From positions 25,665,691 to 25,729,690 of the forward strand of contig OX637407.1 of the NCBI GenBank assembly GCA_951799425.1: a stretch of DNA of 64,000 nucleotides, written 5' to 3'. The notes below the pieces were generated by a model. It was not told the origin of the DNA. It was given only the letters and a program-made list of their open reading frames with translations, and searched no databases. Shown here piece by piece: positions 12,182-22,520 of the stretch. The stretch comes from Ilex aquifolium. Its lineage: Eukaryota; Streptophyta; Magnoliopsida; Aquifoliales; Aquifoliaceae. Made by a program: the position numbers and the translations under genes. Each line of letters opens with the position of its first letter. The first letter of the stretch is position 1.

Positions 12182-13594
12182 ATGTCCATCTCTGCAGGCA
12201 AAGGTGCTCATATCTTGGTCTTCCCCTACCCAGCCCAAGGTCACATGCTACCAATTCTTGACCTAACCCACCAACTGGTCCTCCATGGCCTAACCATAAC
12301 CATCTTGGTCACACCCAAGAACCTCCCAATCCTGAACCCACTTATCTCCACCCACTCATCAATCCAAACCCTTGTCATTCCCTTCCCACACCACCCTTCA
12401 ATCCCTGATGGTGTGGAAAACGTCAAGGACATGGGCAATTTCGGAAATGTGTTCATCATCAATGCACTGAGTAAGCTTCGTGACCCAATAATCCAGTGGT
12501 TTAAGTCTCACCCTACACCCCCTGTTGCTCTGATCTCTGATTTCTTCCTTGGGTGGACCCAGAACCTGGCCCACGAAATTGGTATCCCCAGGATTGGTTT
12601 TTACAGTTCTGGACCCTTTTTTACCTCTGTTTTGATCCATTGTGTTTTCATTATAAAGACTCTTCGTTCTCTGAGGGTGGTAGAATTTTCTGATTTACCT
12701 CGATCGCCGAGTTTTATTGAAGAGCATCTGCCTTCCATAGTCCGGCGCTACAGGGAATCGGATCCTGAATGGGAATTTGTTAAGGATGGCATGATTGCAA
12801 ATTTCTCGAGTTGGGGGTCTGTTTTTAATACCTTTGATGGATTGGAAGGTGAGTATATGGCGTACTTGAGGAAGAAAATGGGTCATGGGCGTGTTTACGG
12901 GGTCGGGCCAGTTAGTTTGGTGGCTGATTCTTCGGTTCGGGACGACCCAATTTCGGATCATGGTGGTGTAATGGAGTGGCTTGATGGATGCCCTGATGGG
13001 TCAGTTTTATATGTGTGCTTTGGGAGCCAGAGGTTCCTCAAGAGGGACCAAATGGAGGCCTTGGCTTATGGACTTGAACAGAGCGGAGTCCGGTTCGCTT
13101 GGGTGGTCAAGAACATAACGGCCCAACAAGAGACAGACGGGTATGGGTCTATCCCAGACGGGTTTGAGGAGCGGGTTACTGGGAGGGGTATAGTGATAAA
13201 AGGGTGGGCCCCGCAGGTTTCGATACTGAGTCACCGAGCCGTAGGTGGGTTTCTGAGTCATTGTGGGTGGAACTCGGTGTTGGAGGCATTAGTGGGTGGG
13301 GTGATGATACTGGCCTGGCCCATGGAGGCTGACCAATTTGTGAATGCTAAGCTTCTGGTGGAGTACATGGGGGCTGCTGTCCTGATGTGTGAGGGTGAAT
13401 TTGCAGTACCCGACTCAGATGAGTTGGCTCGGAGAATTGCTGAGTCAATGAGTGGAAACTCGAGTGAAAAGGTGAGAGCAAAGGAGCTGAGAGACGAAGC
13501 ATTGGAAGCAGTTAAGGTTGGTGGGAGTTCCTCAAGGGATATGGATATGCTTGTCAGAGATTTGGCCCAACTTCAGGTGACAAAAGGTGGATGA
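12182..13594 (+). CDS. UDP-glycosyltransferase, UGT89 type
   Basis: This intronless gene encodes 470 residues, normal length for a family 1 plant UGT. Such enzymes transfer sugar, usually glucose from UDP-glucose, to small acceptors such as flavonols or phenolics in the cytosol. The N-terminal acceptor domain has the catalytic His21 (FPYPAQGHMLP) and likely partner Asp120 (ISDFFLGW). The C-terminal PSPG box, about residues 340-383, begins WAPQVSILSH, has HCGWNS and ends in Asp-Gln (EADQF), as in glucosyltransferases. The start at 12182 gives the expected distance to His21. Overall layout and motifs such as SDFFLGW point to the UGT89 group (UGT89B1-like), whose characterised members act on flavonols and benzoates; the substrate here is inferred only. 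No disruption is seen. Confidence 0.93.
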   Translation: MSISAGKGAHILVFPYPAQGHMLPILDLTHQLVLHGLTITILVTPKNLPILNPLISTHSSIQTLVIPFPHHPSIPDGVENVKDMGNFGNVFIINALSKLRDPIIQWFKSHPTPPVALISDFFLGWTQNLAHEIGIPRIGFYSSGPFFTSVLIHCVFIIKTLRSLRVVEFSDLPRSPSFIEEHLPSIVRRYRESDPEWEFVKDGMIANFSSWGSVFNTFDGLEGEYMAYLRKKMGHGRVYGVGPVSLVADSSVRDDPISDHGGVMEWLDGCPDGSVLYVCFGSQRFLKRDQMEALAYGLEQSGVRFAWVVKNITAQQETDGYGSIPDGFEERVTGRGIVIKGWAPQVSILSHRAVGGFLSHCGWNSVLEALVGGVMILAWPMEADQFVNAKLLVEYMGAAVLMCEGEFAVPDSDELARRIAESMSGNSSEKVRAKELRDEALEAVKVGGSSSRDMDMLVRDLAQLQVTKGG

Positions 13595-14158
13595 TAATAT
13601 AGACAATAGATGGTTACTCATCTATATAATAAATCTTATAAAAATAACTCTCGTGTACGAGTCTTTCGCCATTATTGCTCGAAGAAGGATTGTACCCAAT
13701 ATGAAGTAATAAACCACTTAATGTACTTTGCTTTGGGCCTAAAAGGTCGAATCTTTGATCGATAATTTGAACCCCAATCTATGGCACGCTGGTGTCCTGC
13801 CAATTTTCGAGGAGAGAGAGAGATAGTGAGAAGTTTAGGGTTTCAGGGAGAGGGAGAGAGAAAAAAGATCCAAACGATGTTGTAATTTCCTGTAACAGTT
13901 CAACCAGGCCCACGTCCAAGATGTAGTCCGCACCCTGGGCTTAGATATGGGCCTGACTTGGGCTTTTTGTAAAACAGTTCACTCGTACTATTGTCGTGGT
14001 GCAATTCGGCCGGATTTGTCCGATCCAACAGAGACCAACCAAAATATTTAGTAGTTGGACAGATATTTGAATTGTTTGGGTTTAAGACTAGACTTGTCAC
14101 ACTTGCATTATTGAGAACACTGCATCTGCAAGTGTGAATAATAATTAGGATTTTTTTT
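13595..14158. other. 3' flank of UGT gene, no gene seen
   Basis: AT-rich DNA with a GA-rich stretch near 13810-13865. The only open frame (minus strand, 13900-14211) has no recognisable features. Confidence 0.5.
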
Positions 14159-15287
14159 ATGCTCCGTTTGGTATGAAGGATGAAAAGTAAGAGGGATACA
14201 CTTTCTATCATTTAAAGAAAGAAATCAGGAAGGAATGATACACTTTCCTTCCTTTGTGTTTGGTTAGATGGATGAAAAATAAAAATGACTAAATTTTTTT
14301 TTTTTTGCTAAGATTAAGAATGATAATCGAGTCGTATCGTGTCAGATTCATGTTGAGTCATTACGAGTTTGTATCGAACATCAGTCACACCTAACTTAAC
14401 TCATTTAATTAATTGTGTCGTGTCGAATTGCGAGTTGACCTGTTTATTTTCATGTTGTGTTCGTATTCGTATTCGTGTTGACCCACATAAACTTTGAATA
14501 CAAAATTTAACGCTAATATTCTATTTTCATTTAATTGAATTCATGTTAATATTTTTTCTACAAATTAAAAATTAACTTAAAAAAATATAATAATAATAAG
14601 TAAAAATATTTTTTTTATATAATAATTATGTCAGTACTTAATAAATAGTTACAAATAATTAACGTTTTATGTCTGTAATACTAGTTAAACATGTTAGTTT
14701 CGTGGTAATTTCGTATTACCATACAAACAAGAAAATAGAGAAAGTGTTTATTTTTAAATAAACGGGTTGATAGTGTCAATTTTGAGTTTGACTGATTGAA
14801 TTGAATATGAGCCTTTTATATTTTTTGTTCGCGTGTCAGGTCATTTTCAAGTTCGTATCGAGTTATAATCAAGTTTGTGTTATAAAATTGGTGTCGAGTC
14901 ATCGTGTTGAGTTGAAAATTTTCACCCTTAGTTAAGATGAAAAAAATATTTTTTTTAATTTAAAATTTTAATTTTTAATTTTTAAAATTTTTTAAAAAAC
15001 ATATATATAAATACATACTTTATCATTGTATTTTTATATGAAATTAATGTATACATAATATATGTATATATCAAAAGATATATAGACAAATAAGGTACAT
15101 TTCAACACAAATAATTAATTTTCCATCCACTTTCCTTCCGATTTTGGAGGGATTGATTTTGGTGAGTTGGAAGGAAAGTTAATCCATCCACTTTTCCTTC
15201 CTTATCAAACATGATATTTTATTTATCCCTCCAATTTTTTATTTTTTCAACTTTTCATCATTCTTTCTATTATACCAAACGGAGCAT
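14159..15287. mobile_element. MITE-like element with 16-bp terminal inverted repeats
   Basis: ATGCTCCGTTTGGTAT at 14159-14174 is perfectly mirrored by ATACCAAACGGAGCAT at 15272-15287, and the next ~20 bases (GAAGGATGAAAAG against the reverse of CTTTTCATCATTC) also pair loosely. CTTTCCTTCC-type motifs occur inside both ends. No coding capacity. The target duplication is unclear. A second element (14315-14930) is nested inside, so the original was about 500 bp. Confidence 0.78.
14315..14930. mobile_element. Nested hAT-like MITE
   Basis: Flanks GCTAAGAT (14307-14314) and GTTAAGAT (14931-14938) form an 8-bp target duplication with one mismatch, the size typical of hAT elements. The ends pair imperfectly (left TAAGAATGATAATC; right, reversed, TAAGGGTGAAAATT). 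The inside is AT-rich with repeated GTGTCG/ATCGAGT motifs and no ORF. Confidence 0.6.
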
Positions 15288-15855
15288 TAGAGACTAAATC
15301 AAATGGTGGACAAAATGTATAACAATTGTCACTATGAGGTTCGAGTATTACCAGGTTTAAAGAAGGAATCACATGCCAATGTGAAACTTAATAGTACGCC
15401 AAGGTGGATCTGTCGTTGGCTAAATGACTCAATAAAGTAAAGTAGATGCTGGCTTAGTAGCTTCGTTTTCGTTTGGTGGAAAATGGCCTTTTTTATTACT
15501 TTGCGAAATGAAATTATATTTTTAATTGGCTGACTGTAAATTCTGCAAGAATATTAGGAGTTTCATAAGATTTTGTAATTTTCATGTTTGTCTAGAGTTC
15601 ACTTTTTTGGGTGTGAAATTGAAATTTGAAAAGTGAAATGAAAAAATCAGAGTTAAAAAAATTCTTGAAACGATTTGGAGTGGTTCCAAAAAAGTCAATT
15701 TTTTTTTTGGAAGCCCTTGAATTAGTCCCATTTTTCAGCTTTTCTTTGGTATTAATATAAAATTATTTTTACCTAAATTGCTGATAAAAAAGTCACTCAA
15801 TAAACCTGGTCCAAACAAATCATACTTCTTTTCATTTAAAACCAAAAAAAACTTA
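15288..15855. other. Intergenic, nothing recognised
   Basis: AT-rich spacer between two inverted-repeat elements. No gene or repeat border seen. Confidence 0.5.
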
Positions 15856-16446
15856 GGGCATGTTTGGTTAGCATCTGCAAAACAGTTTTTTGTTCTCAAA
15901 ATTTTCAAAACACCGAAAACCTGTTTGTTTAGCATTTTTGTTCTCAAAATTTTCGGAAAAAATGGGATTTGAGACACAAAAACAGAAAACAAGTTTAGAT
16001 TGTTTTCGGAGTTTTCTTTGAAAATTTTGAAAACAAGGAGAACAATTTTGGACTTTAATGAGGTCTGCCCTTCGAGTCACCTTAGCAACAAATTTCTTCA
16101 TTCCTTTTTTTTTTTTAACTTTTTCATCTCTCTCCTAATATATAATATATATATATAATAGATATTATAATATAATATATTATATAATATTCTATTATAT
16201 TATATAATATTATAATATAATATATAAATATTATATTATATAATATTATTAAAATTCGTATATATATATATATATATATTTATTTATAAATTCATATATA
16301 AATATATATATATATATAAATTGGTATATATATGTATATTTATATATAAGAATTTATATATATATTATATTATATAATATATATATTATACATATAAATT
16401 GGTATATATATGTATATATATATCTACGAATTTATATATAAGAATT

Positions 16447-16477
<31 letters not shown>

Positions 16478-17085
16478 GTATAAATATATTATATAATATA
16501 TAATATAATATAATATATATAAATATTATATATTATAATATTCTATTATTTATATATGTATAAATATATGTATATGTATAAATATATTATATAATATATA
16601 TAAATATTATATATTATAATATTCTATTATTTATATATATTATATAATATTATATATAATAGAATATTATAATATATAAATATTATATGTTATATAATAT
16701 TATATTATATTATATAATATATAATATAATATAATATTGTAATATTTATTATAATATAAAATAATATTTATTATAATATAATATATTATATTATATTATA
16801 ATATATATTATATTTTAAAGTTTGGTTTATTGAAATTTTTTTTTATGAAATTATCAATCTAAAATTAACTTTCTTATATTTTTTTATTAATGTTTGAATT
16901 ACTGTTCAAACATATATTTAGGCTGTCCAAACAAGTTTTACTATTTTCTGTTCTGAAAAACTGTTTTTGAAATCATCTAACCAAACAAGTTTTTTATCTC
17001 AAAAAATATCAAAACCATTTTCTCAAAACTCTTCTCAAAAACTGTTTTCGGATATCTGTTTTTGAAACGCAAACCAAACAGGCCC
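15856..17085. mobile_element. Tourist/Harbinger-like non-autonomous element with TA-rich core
   Basis: Ends GGGCATGTTTGGTTAGC (15856) and, reversed, GGGCCTGTTTGGTTTGC (17085) are flanked on both sides by TTA (15853-15855 and 17086-17088), the PIF/Harbinger target site. Subterminal TTCTCAAAATTTTC and AACTGTTTTT motifs repeat on both sides in opposite orientation. It encodes nothing. Confidence 0.8.
16135..16812. repeat. TA-dinucleotide-rich low-complexity block
   Basis: Nearly 680 bases of TATA/TAATAT variants with almost no G or C, inside the element at 15856-17085. It is self-complementary throughout and is a likely site of length change and assembly error. Confidence 0.9.
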
Positions 17086-17088
17086 TTA

Positions 17089-18696
17089 CATTTGAAGTCA
17101 GTTTCAATCATACCCCATTATATAAAGAGAACTAGACTGCTCTCTGACCCACTTTTGTCTGTCTTTGATCCTCTATCATTATAACTTGAATTGAACTATG
17201 AAAAGAACTCCCATATGAGCCCCACTCCAAGAGCAAGTTGCAATACAAAAACAAAACAAAGCCAGTCAGATTTGACTGCCACGTTCATTGCCATCCAAAC
17301 TACTAATTATCTTGGGTTTTCTTTTAGTGTCTCCGATGGCATATATGGAGAGACCTAGTTTGCCTGAAATTGACAACTGATAGAAAACCTTCAACAAACA
17401 TATATATATGCTTATCTTCTTCTAGGACAACTTTGATTTTCACGTATAATTATGTCTTTGAAATTTAAGCAAAAGGGTGAGTTAAGTTCTCAAATATTGA
17501 TTCCAAATGCTTTCAAAACGTCGAGTCAACTTTTTAATGACTCACCATTCTTTCTATTCGTCCAATCTCTTACTAGGCACTTCATGAACATATGCATAAC
17601 CAATGGCACGAATTTCTCATCATTGTGATGGTTGAGAAAATATTCTCACCTCTATGTACAAAAGAGGTTGTTTATATCACATGAACCCGTGATGCCTATG
17701 TCACAATGAATGTTTGATCCTTTTCTCTCCTGATCAGTTATCGGCAACAGGAGACTTCTTACAAACTCACTTTCTGTTTGCCACAAGATGAATAACACTC
17801 AAACATGTAACTGGAAATATAAAGCAGGTAGTTGTTCCTCCGAGGTAGTTGATCCTCTTTCAGCACACATTCCTATTTTATTGACCATCCTCTATTTCCT
17901 CCGAGGTAGTTGTTCGTAGCTATGCACCTTATGCTAAAAGTCACCTGCAAATTGAATTCAAAATCAACCGCCAAAGATCTACAACCGTTGTTTGCTTCTA
18001 ATCGACAACTTCCCTAGTCTTTAATGAGAAGCCACGCAAACAGCAATTACGTATAACCATTCAACAGATAATGTCGGAGCTCCGTTCGTAGCAAAGGCAA
18101 TAACTAACTCGAATCCTCAAACACCAGAATGCAACAAAAATCATACAATTAAAATCATTTTCTGCCACCTACTTATATTACATATCCAAATCACCACACA
18201 TCATCACAATATCAATACATTTTCTGACCGGCTGTAATCCACTTTCAGTGTGGCTGCACAAATTGTGTTACACCATCACTTTACACTGAAAACACACATG
18301 CAGCTATAACCATCACGCCCTTCCATATCTACCTCTCAATCAATTTCACAACTGCACATCTTGAGCTAAAAGAAAAACAACAAATGATTGCAAGCAAGTC
18401 CAAGAAACAGAGAGTTCATTATTTACAAGACATTTTTTTCAATTTCATTCAACAAATTATTTATCAAACACATCCACAGTGAGAGGAAAAAGAGAAAAAA
18501 ACAACTGAATCTACTCAGCCCTTCCACTGGGCTCCCTCGGTGAATATTTACAGCAGTTCCTCCTATGTCAGCTCCCTACTACAACTACTTCCGGGAGAGT
18601 ATCCATAAACCAAGCCTACCCTAAGAGTCGTTCACTCCAACAAGCCCATATTTGTCTCTAGTCATGCTTCTACAGCAACAAGTAGTTATACGCCTC
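17089..18696. other. 3' side of PI4K gene, no further gene seen
   Basis: Ordinary-composition DNA downstream of the minus-strand kinase gene. It should contain its 3' UTR, but I could not fix the end. A GAGGTAGTTG motif is repeated near 17840-17910. Confidence 0.5.
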
Positions 18697-20616
18697 TCAA
18701 AACTGACATGAGGTCCCAAGCCTCTGTCTCAGCTTCTGACCAAGTGTCATGGACTCCCGATTGGCAAATGCTGGGTACAGCAGCTCTTGGACCCTCTTTA
18801 AAAAAAGTGCCCATTCCTCCTCGCTCATGTCTGCTAGCTTCACAAAGCTCACACTCGCAGGAAGCTGCTCATTTGCACTCCTATGGCCAGATGATGAACT
18901 AGCCAGATAGCCATTTTCTGGTTTTGCTCCTGATAATTTCTGGTATTTCTGGTTCTTCTCACCAAAACTGATATTCTTGAGGGACATTGATAGCTTAGAA
19001 ATAGTTGGGATCTTTCCCGGGGATGGAAGGCCTACAAATTTCTTTTCATCTTCTTCGTCATCACTCTCCTCCCCAATGCTTTCCTCTATTCTTGAAAATG
19101 GACAACGAACATTACCACCTCCGAATCCAAAATGGAATGGCATCCCAGTCATGTAGCCCTCCGATGCCATCTTCCAGGCGAAGTCAAATCCGGCTTCTTC
19201 ACAGTCTATATCAAATAGAAACTCCTCATCTTCTTCTTCAGCCTTGGTGGATAACACCTCCCTCTCAGCTATCAGCATCCTTGCCTCCATACATATAACT
19301 TCGAGCTCGCTAGGTTCCTCCTCACCACCACGAAACTCCCTGCTCATCATCTCACCAATCTCAGAAAGACACAGACCAGAAGCAGCAGCTCCCTTGAGGA
19401 AAACTGTGCAGAGAACCAAGACTCGGAGGCAAGCCTCTCGAATCATGGGGAGCTCACTTCGGAGCATCTCACAATCCCAAAAAGGATCAAGATTCTTTAT
19501 GTACTCAAGCTCATCCTCAGAAAACGGTATTGAAGCTTGCGGCCAGTGGATCCACTCGAAGTATGGATCCTCCAAACTTTCTGGCAAGCAGAGACCGTGA
19601 TCAATAGGTGTGAGTTCCACTAGACCAAACCTCCCAACACCATCAAGCTTCCTCACCAAAAGGTTTCCCGCATGCCTATCTGTGTTGAAAATCCTAATGT
19701 CTAAAATCCCAATTCGATGTACAGCAGCAACAGGGAAGCTTGAGGTCCCATGGTCACTGGCATCAAAATCATGTGGGATGAACTGTTGAAAAGAGGCAAG
19801 CTTGCTGACAAGCTTCTTGTTTTGAGGCCTGTTTCCATTTACCCCATCATTGACATTGAAGATTGAATGAGTAATCTTCACCAGTGCAGTGGGAGGTACA
19901 CTAGCAAAGTGATCATAATCAAGAAGATAAGCAGCAACTTCTCTGAACCCTGTTTCCCCAACCCGCACTGAACGTTTCAAGCCTGGTTGCCCCAGAGCTT
20001 TACCCACAAAGCCTTTCGGATTGTTTGGTGCAAATGGTTCTTCATCCGTTGGCTTCACAATGGCAACACTCTCACCTCTGCTGTTTCTGAAGTAGTATGC
20101 ACCTCCAAGGCCACCATGAACAGGGATTGGATCAACCCCAATCTTCATCGCCTTGACAATTTCCTTGACAAGTTGTTTTGTACTGGCAAAGCGAGGTGAG
20201 TGCCCCAAGATCTCAATCGGACCACTCTGATCTCTCTGTTGCATATCCCTTCCAGTAGGCGAAAGACAAGGAGTTGACGAACTTCTTTGCAATACATTCC
20301 GTGTTAGAAGAAGAGGGTAATCCTTTCGCACAGCACTGAGGTCGTTCTTCAACTCCATATCACCAAACGTCAATGAGCTCTCATCAGTAGGAACATTGAG
20401 GGCAAGCTGCAACCGCTTCTTCACGGTATGTGCATTGTCACTCCGATCTAACTCCATCCCCAATACGCAACCGGTTTCAGTTTGTACAAAAACACGTCTC
20501 CTCCCTGCAGGTTTCCCTTCCATCCTATTGTTTCCATGGTACTCCGTGCCCAGTGGGCTCTTAAAAACTGCCACAGCCATCTGGGTCTGAACAGGGCTAT
20601 CCAAGTTAGGAGACAT
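18697..20616 (-). CDS. Phosphatidylinositol 4-kinase gamma, ubiquitin-like domain type
   Basis: This single-exon frame encodes 639 residues from the ATG at 20616; the open frame extends 19 codons further upstream, but MSPNLDSPVQTQMAVAVF is the N-terminus typical of the family. A ubiquitin-like domain spans about 41-106 (one copy), followed by the PI3/4-kinase catalytic domain. It has a Gly-rich loop (GGLGGAYYF, 168-176), Lys188 (AIVKPTDEEP), the catalytic motif NTDRH (D313) and IDHG (D339) in place of DFG. The C-terminal third is acidic and variable and ends in a short conserved helix (EEEWALFLKRVQELL). Plant PI4K-gamma proteins are linked to phosphoinositide signalling, and some act mainly as protein kinases, so lipid kinase activity is not certain. 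No disruption is seen. A spliced 5' leader lies upstream. Confidence 0.95.
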   Translation of the reverse strand: MSPNLDSPVQTQMAVAVFKSPLGTEYHGNNRMEGKPAGRRRVFVQTETGCVLGMELDRSDNAHTVKKRLQLALNVPTDESSLTFGDMELKNDLSAVRKDYPLLLTRNVLQRSSSTPCLSPTGRDMQQRDQSGPIEILGHSPRFASTKQLVKEIVKAMKIGVDPIPVHGGLGGAYYFRNSRGESVAIVKPTDEEPFAPNNPKGFVGKALGQPGLKRSVRVGETGFREVAAYLLDYDHFASVPPTALVKITHSIFNVNDGVNGNRPQNKKLVSKLASFQQFIPHDFDASDHGTSSFPVAAVHRIGILDIRIFNTDRHAGNLLVRKLDGVGRFGLVELTPIDHGLCLPESLEDPYFEWIHWPQASIPFSEDELEYIKNLDPFWDCEMLRSELPMIREACLRVLVLCTVFLKGAAASGLCLSEIGEMMSREFRGGEEEPSELEVICMEARMLIAEREVLSTKAEEEDEEFLFDIDCEEAGFDFAWKMASEGYMTGMPFHFGFGGGNVRCPFSRIEESIGEESDDEEDEKKFVGLPSPGKIPTISKLSMSLKNISFGEKNQKYQKLSGAKPENGYLASSSSGHRSANEQLPASVSFVKLADMSEEEWALFLKRVQELLYPAFANRESMTLGQKLRQRLGTSCQF

Positions 20617-21856
20617 GAAAGGAAGAGAAAGAACGATGATGGTGTTCACAACCGGCAACAGAGATGGCGGCAAAAGAGAGCTTCTTCTTCACTCTCAAAT
20701 GGACGCCAAACTCAGAAGCCGATTGCAATTGGGTGAAATACAGGAACAGCTCGCAATCGATTATTAATCAATTAAGTAGAATCCAAACCTCTCTGAAGAT
20801 ATCACGGCACAATAACAGGAACAGAAAAAGGGAGGTGGCTCTATTACTACATTGAAAAAGCCATCTAATTGGGCGGACAAACCAGCAGACAAAGCTCTGT
20901 CAAAAAAATAAGATGGAATCACAAAAAATGACAAACGAATAGGATGTATCGAATCAAGATTTGTACAGTAAAACACTATACGGAGTATTAATCACGAGAA
21001 ACTCAATCTGAGCTCTTAATCAAGATGATCGTCCAGTAAAAGATCGATACTGAAAGATTCTAAGGCATGAAGTATATATGAATGAAGTCGCTATTCTTTG
21101 GACAATATAAATAGTAGGTTTATCGGTTCATCCAATTTAAGACTAGGACAGTCTAACACTGAAACTTCTCATACAGTTTCTAGGCAACCAAAATTAAGCG
21201 TAAATCAAAAAATTAGAACATAAACATAGTGACAAAAATGACATTCTACATTTGTTAAGCAAGAAATTAGCATTTCCATAATCACTGTCAATCTCTAAAA
21301 TTTAGATACCTCGGACTCTAACTAGATACCAACCCCCACTAAAGAATACTACTAAAATTTCCTGACCTACAAGCATTGAACACTCAAAACTAGACACAAC
21401 AAAAAGGCTGAAAAATCCAATATGTGGAAGTGTATTATTGTTAAGAAACAGAAAGAATTCTAAAATCAGACAAATTTTCCTTAGTAACAGATGCAACTCT
21501 GAAATATCTAATCGAATCGATCTCAACACCACCTCAACAGCAGAAAAGCAGCATTGAGAGATCCTAATTGCATGACAACACATTAAGAGATCCAACAAAA
21601 ATCAAAGAAATCAACTCACCAGACGGCCAGATCTGAGCAATCCTCTCTCTCTCTCTCTCTCACCCCGCAATACCCAAGAATCCAAACCGTTGACGAACAA
21701 CGTCCGAAGATTCAAATCTCCAAGGGTCCGAATCAGAAGAAGTTCCAACCGCGAGTATTCGATTGAAGTGTGCCCTAAATCCTCTCGTCCAAGCCACCAA
21801 AACCCTCCTCTTCGCTCTTTCTTGTTCAGTGCCCCTCCTCTTCTCCGAATGTTCCT
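20617..21856 (-). promoter_or_regulatory. Spliced 5' leader of the PI4K gene
   Basis: On the minus strand a good donor (CTG|GTGAGTT, exon ending at about 21620) and an acceptor after a T-run (TTTTTTTGACAG, exon starting at 20896) predict a roughly 720-base intron in the 5' UTR. The first exon would lie between about 21850 and 21620 and has a GA repeat at 21644-21661. The Harbinger transposon begins at 21860, so core promoter sequence must lie at or inside the transposon end. Confidence 0.6.
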
Positions 21857-22089
21857 TTAGGGGGCGTTTGGGTAGTGGGATAAAGGTGGTTATCCACTAG
21901 TTGGATAGGATAAAATAAGAGTGGGACCCATATAACCCTTGTTTGGATAGTATTTTTGACATTGGCTACAAATCCCGGGTACATGCTTGACCCGGTTGCT
22001 ACAGTTCAAATTTAACCCCATACACCGGCTTCTGAAAACCCAGCCCCCCCCTGGGTTACAAACCTAGACAAACGGATACAGCCCTCAAA

Positions 22090-22275
22090 GACATCTTTGC
22101 CCTTTTCTCTTTCTCCACAGCCCCCCTCTTCTCTCGTTCTGTCCAGCCCCTCTTCTCTCATTCTGTCCAGCCCCTCTTCTCTCCTTCTCCTGAGCTAAGC
22201 TCGTCCAAGGGTTCGCACATAGGCGAAGACGACATAGCTGGAGAGATCGAAGAACACAGATTTGGAATTCTTGAG
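22090..22275 (+). promoter_or_regulatory. Probable transcribed leader of the Harbinger element
   Basis: A CT-rich segment has three tandem copies of a roughly 24-base unit (core CCCCTCTTCTCTC). It leads into GAATTCTTGAG|GTAAGT, a strong splice donor at 22276. I infer a 5' non-coding exon spliced to a later exon of the transposase gene. Confidence 0.4.
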
Positions 22276-22445
22276 GTAAGTTTCTAATCGCTCACTATCT
22301 GGGTTATTATCTCTCTCTCGATCTCGATCTCAATCTCTCTGGACAGAACGAAATGTGCACACACCGAAGACCACAACTGTTTCGTTCACAATAGGCACCG
22401 AAGAACAGATCTGTTTCGTTCAGGCAGCGAGACCAGATCTGATTC

Positions 22446-22447
22446 GG

Positions 22448-22509
<62 letters not shown>

Positions 22510-22520
22510 TATATATATAT
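22446..22520. repeat. TA/TG dinucleotide microsatellite
   Basis: (TA)n runs into (TG)n of about 27 repeats, then back to (TA)n. Both strands give long repetitive open frames here that are artefacts. Confidence 0.95.

Noticed and set aside
18708..20736. Plus-strand frames opposite the PI4K gene
   Set aside because: Shadows of the kinase coding sequence on the other strand.
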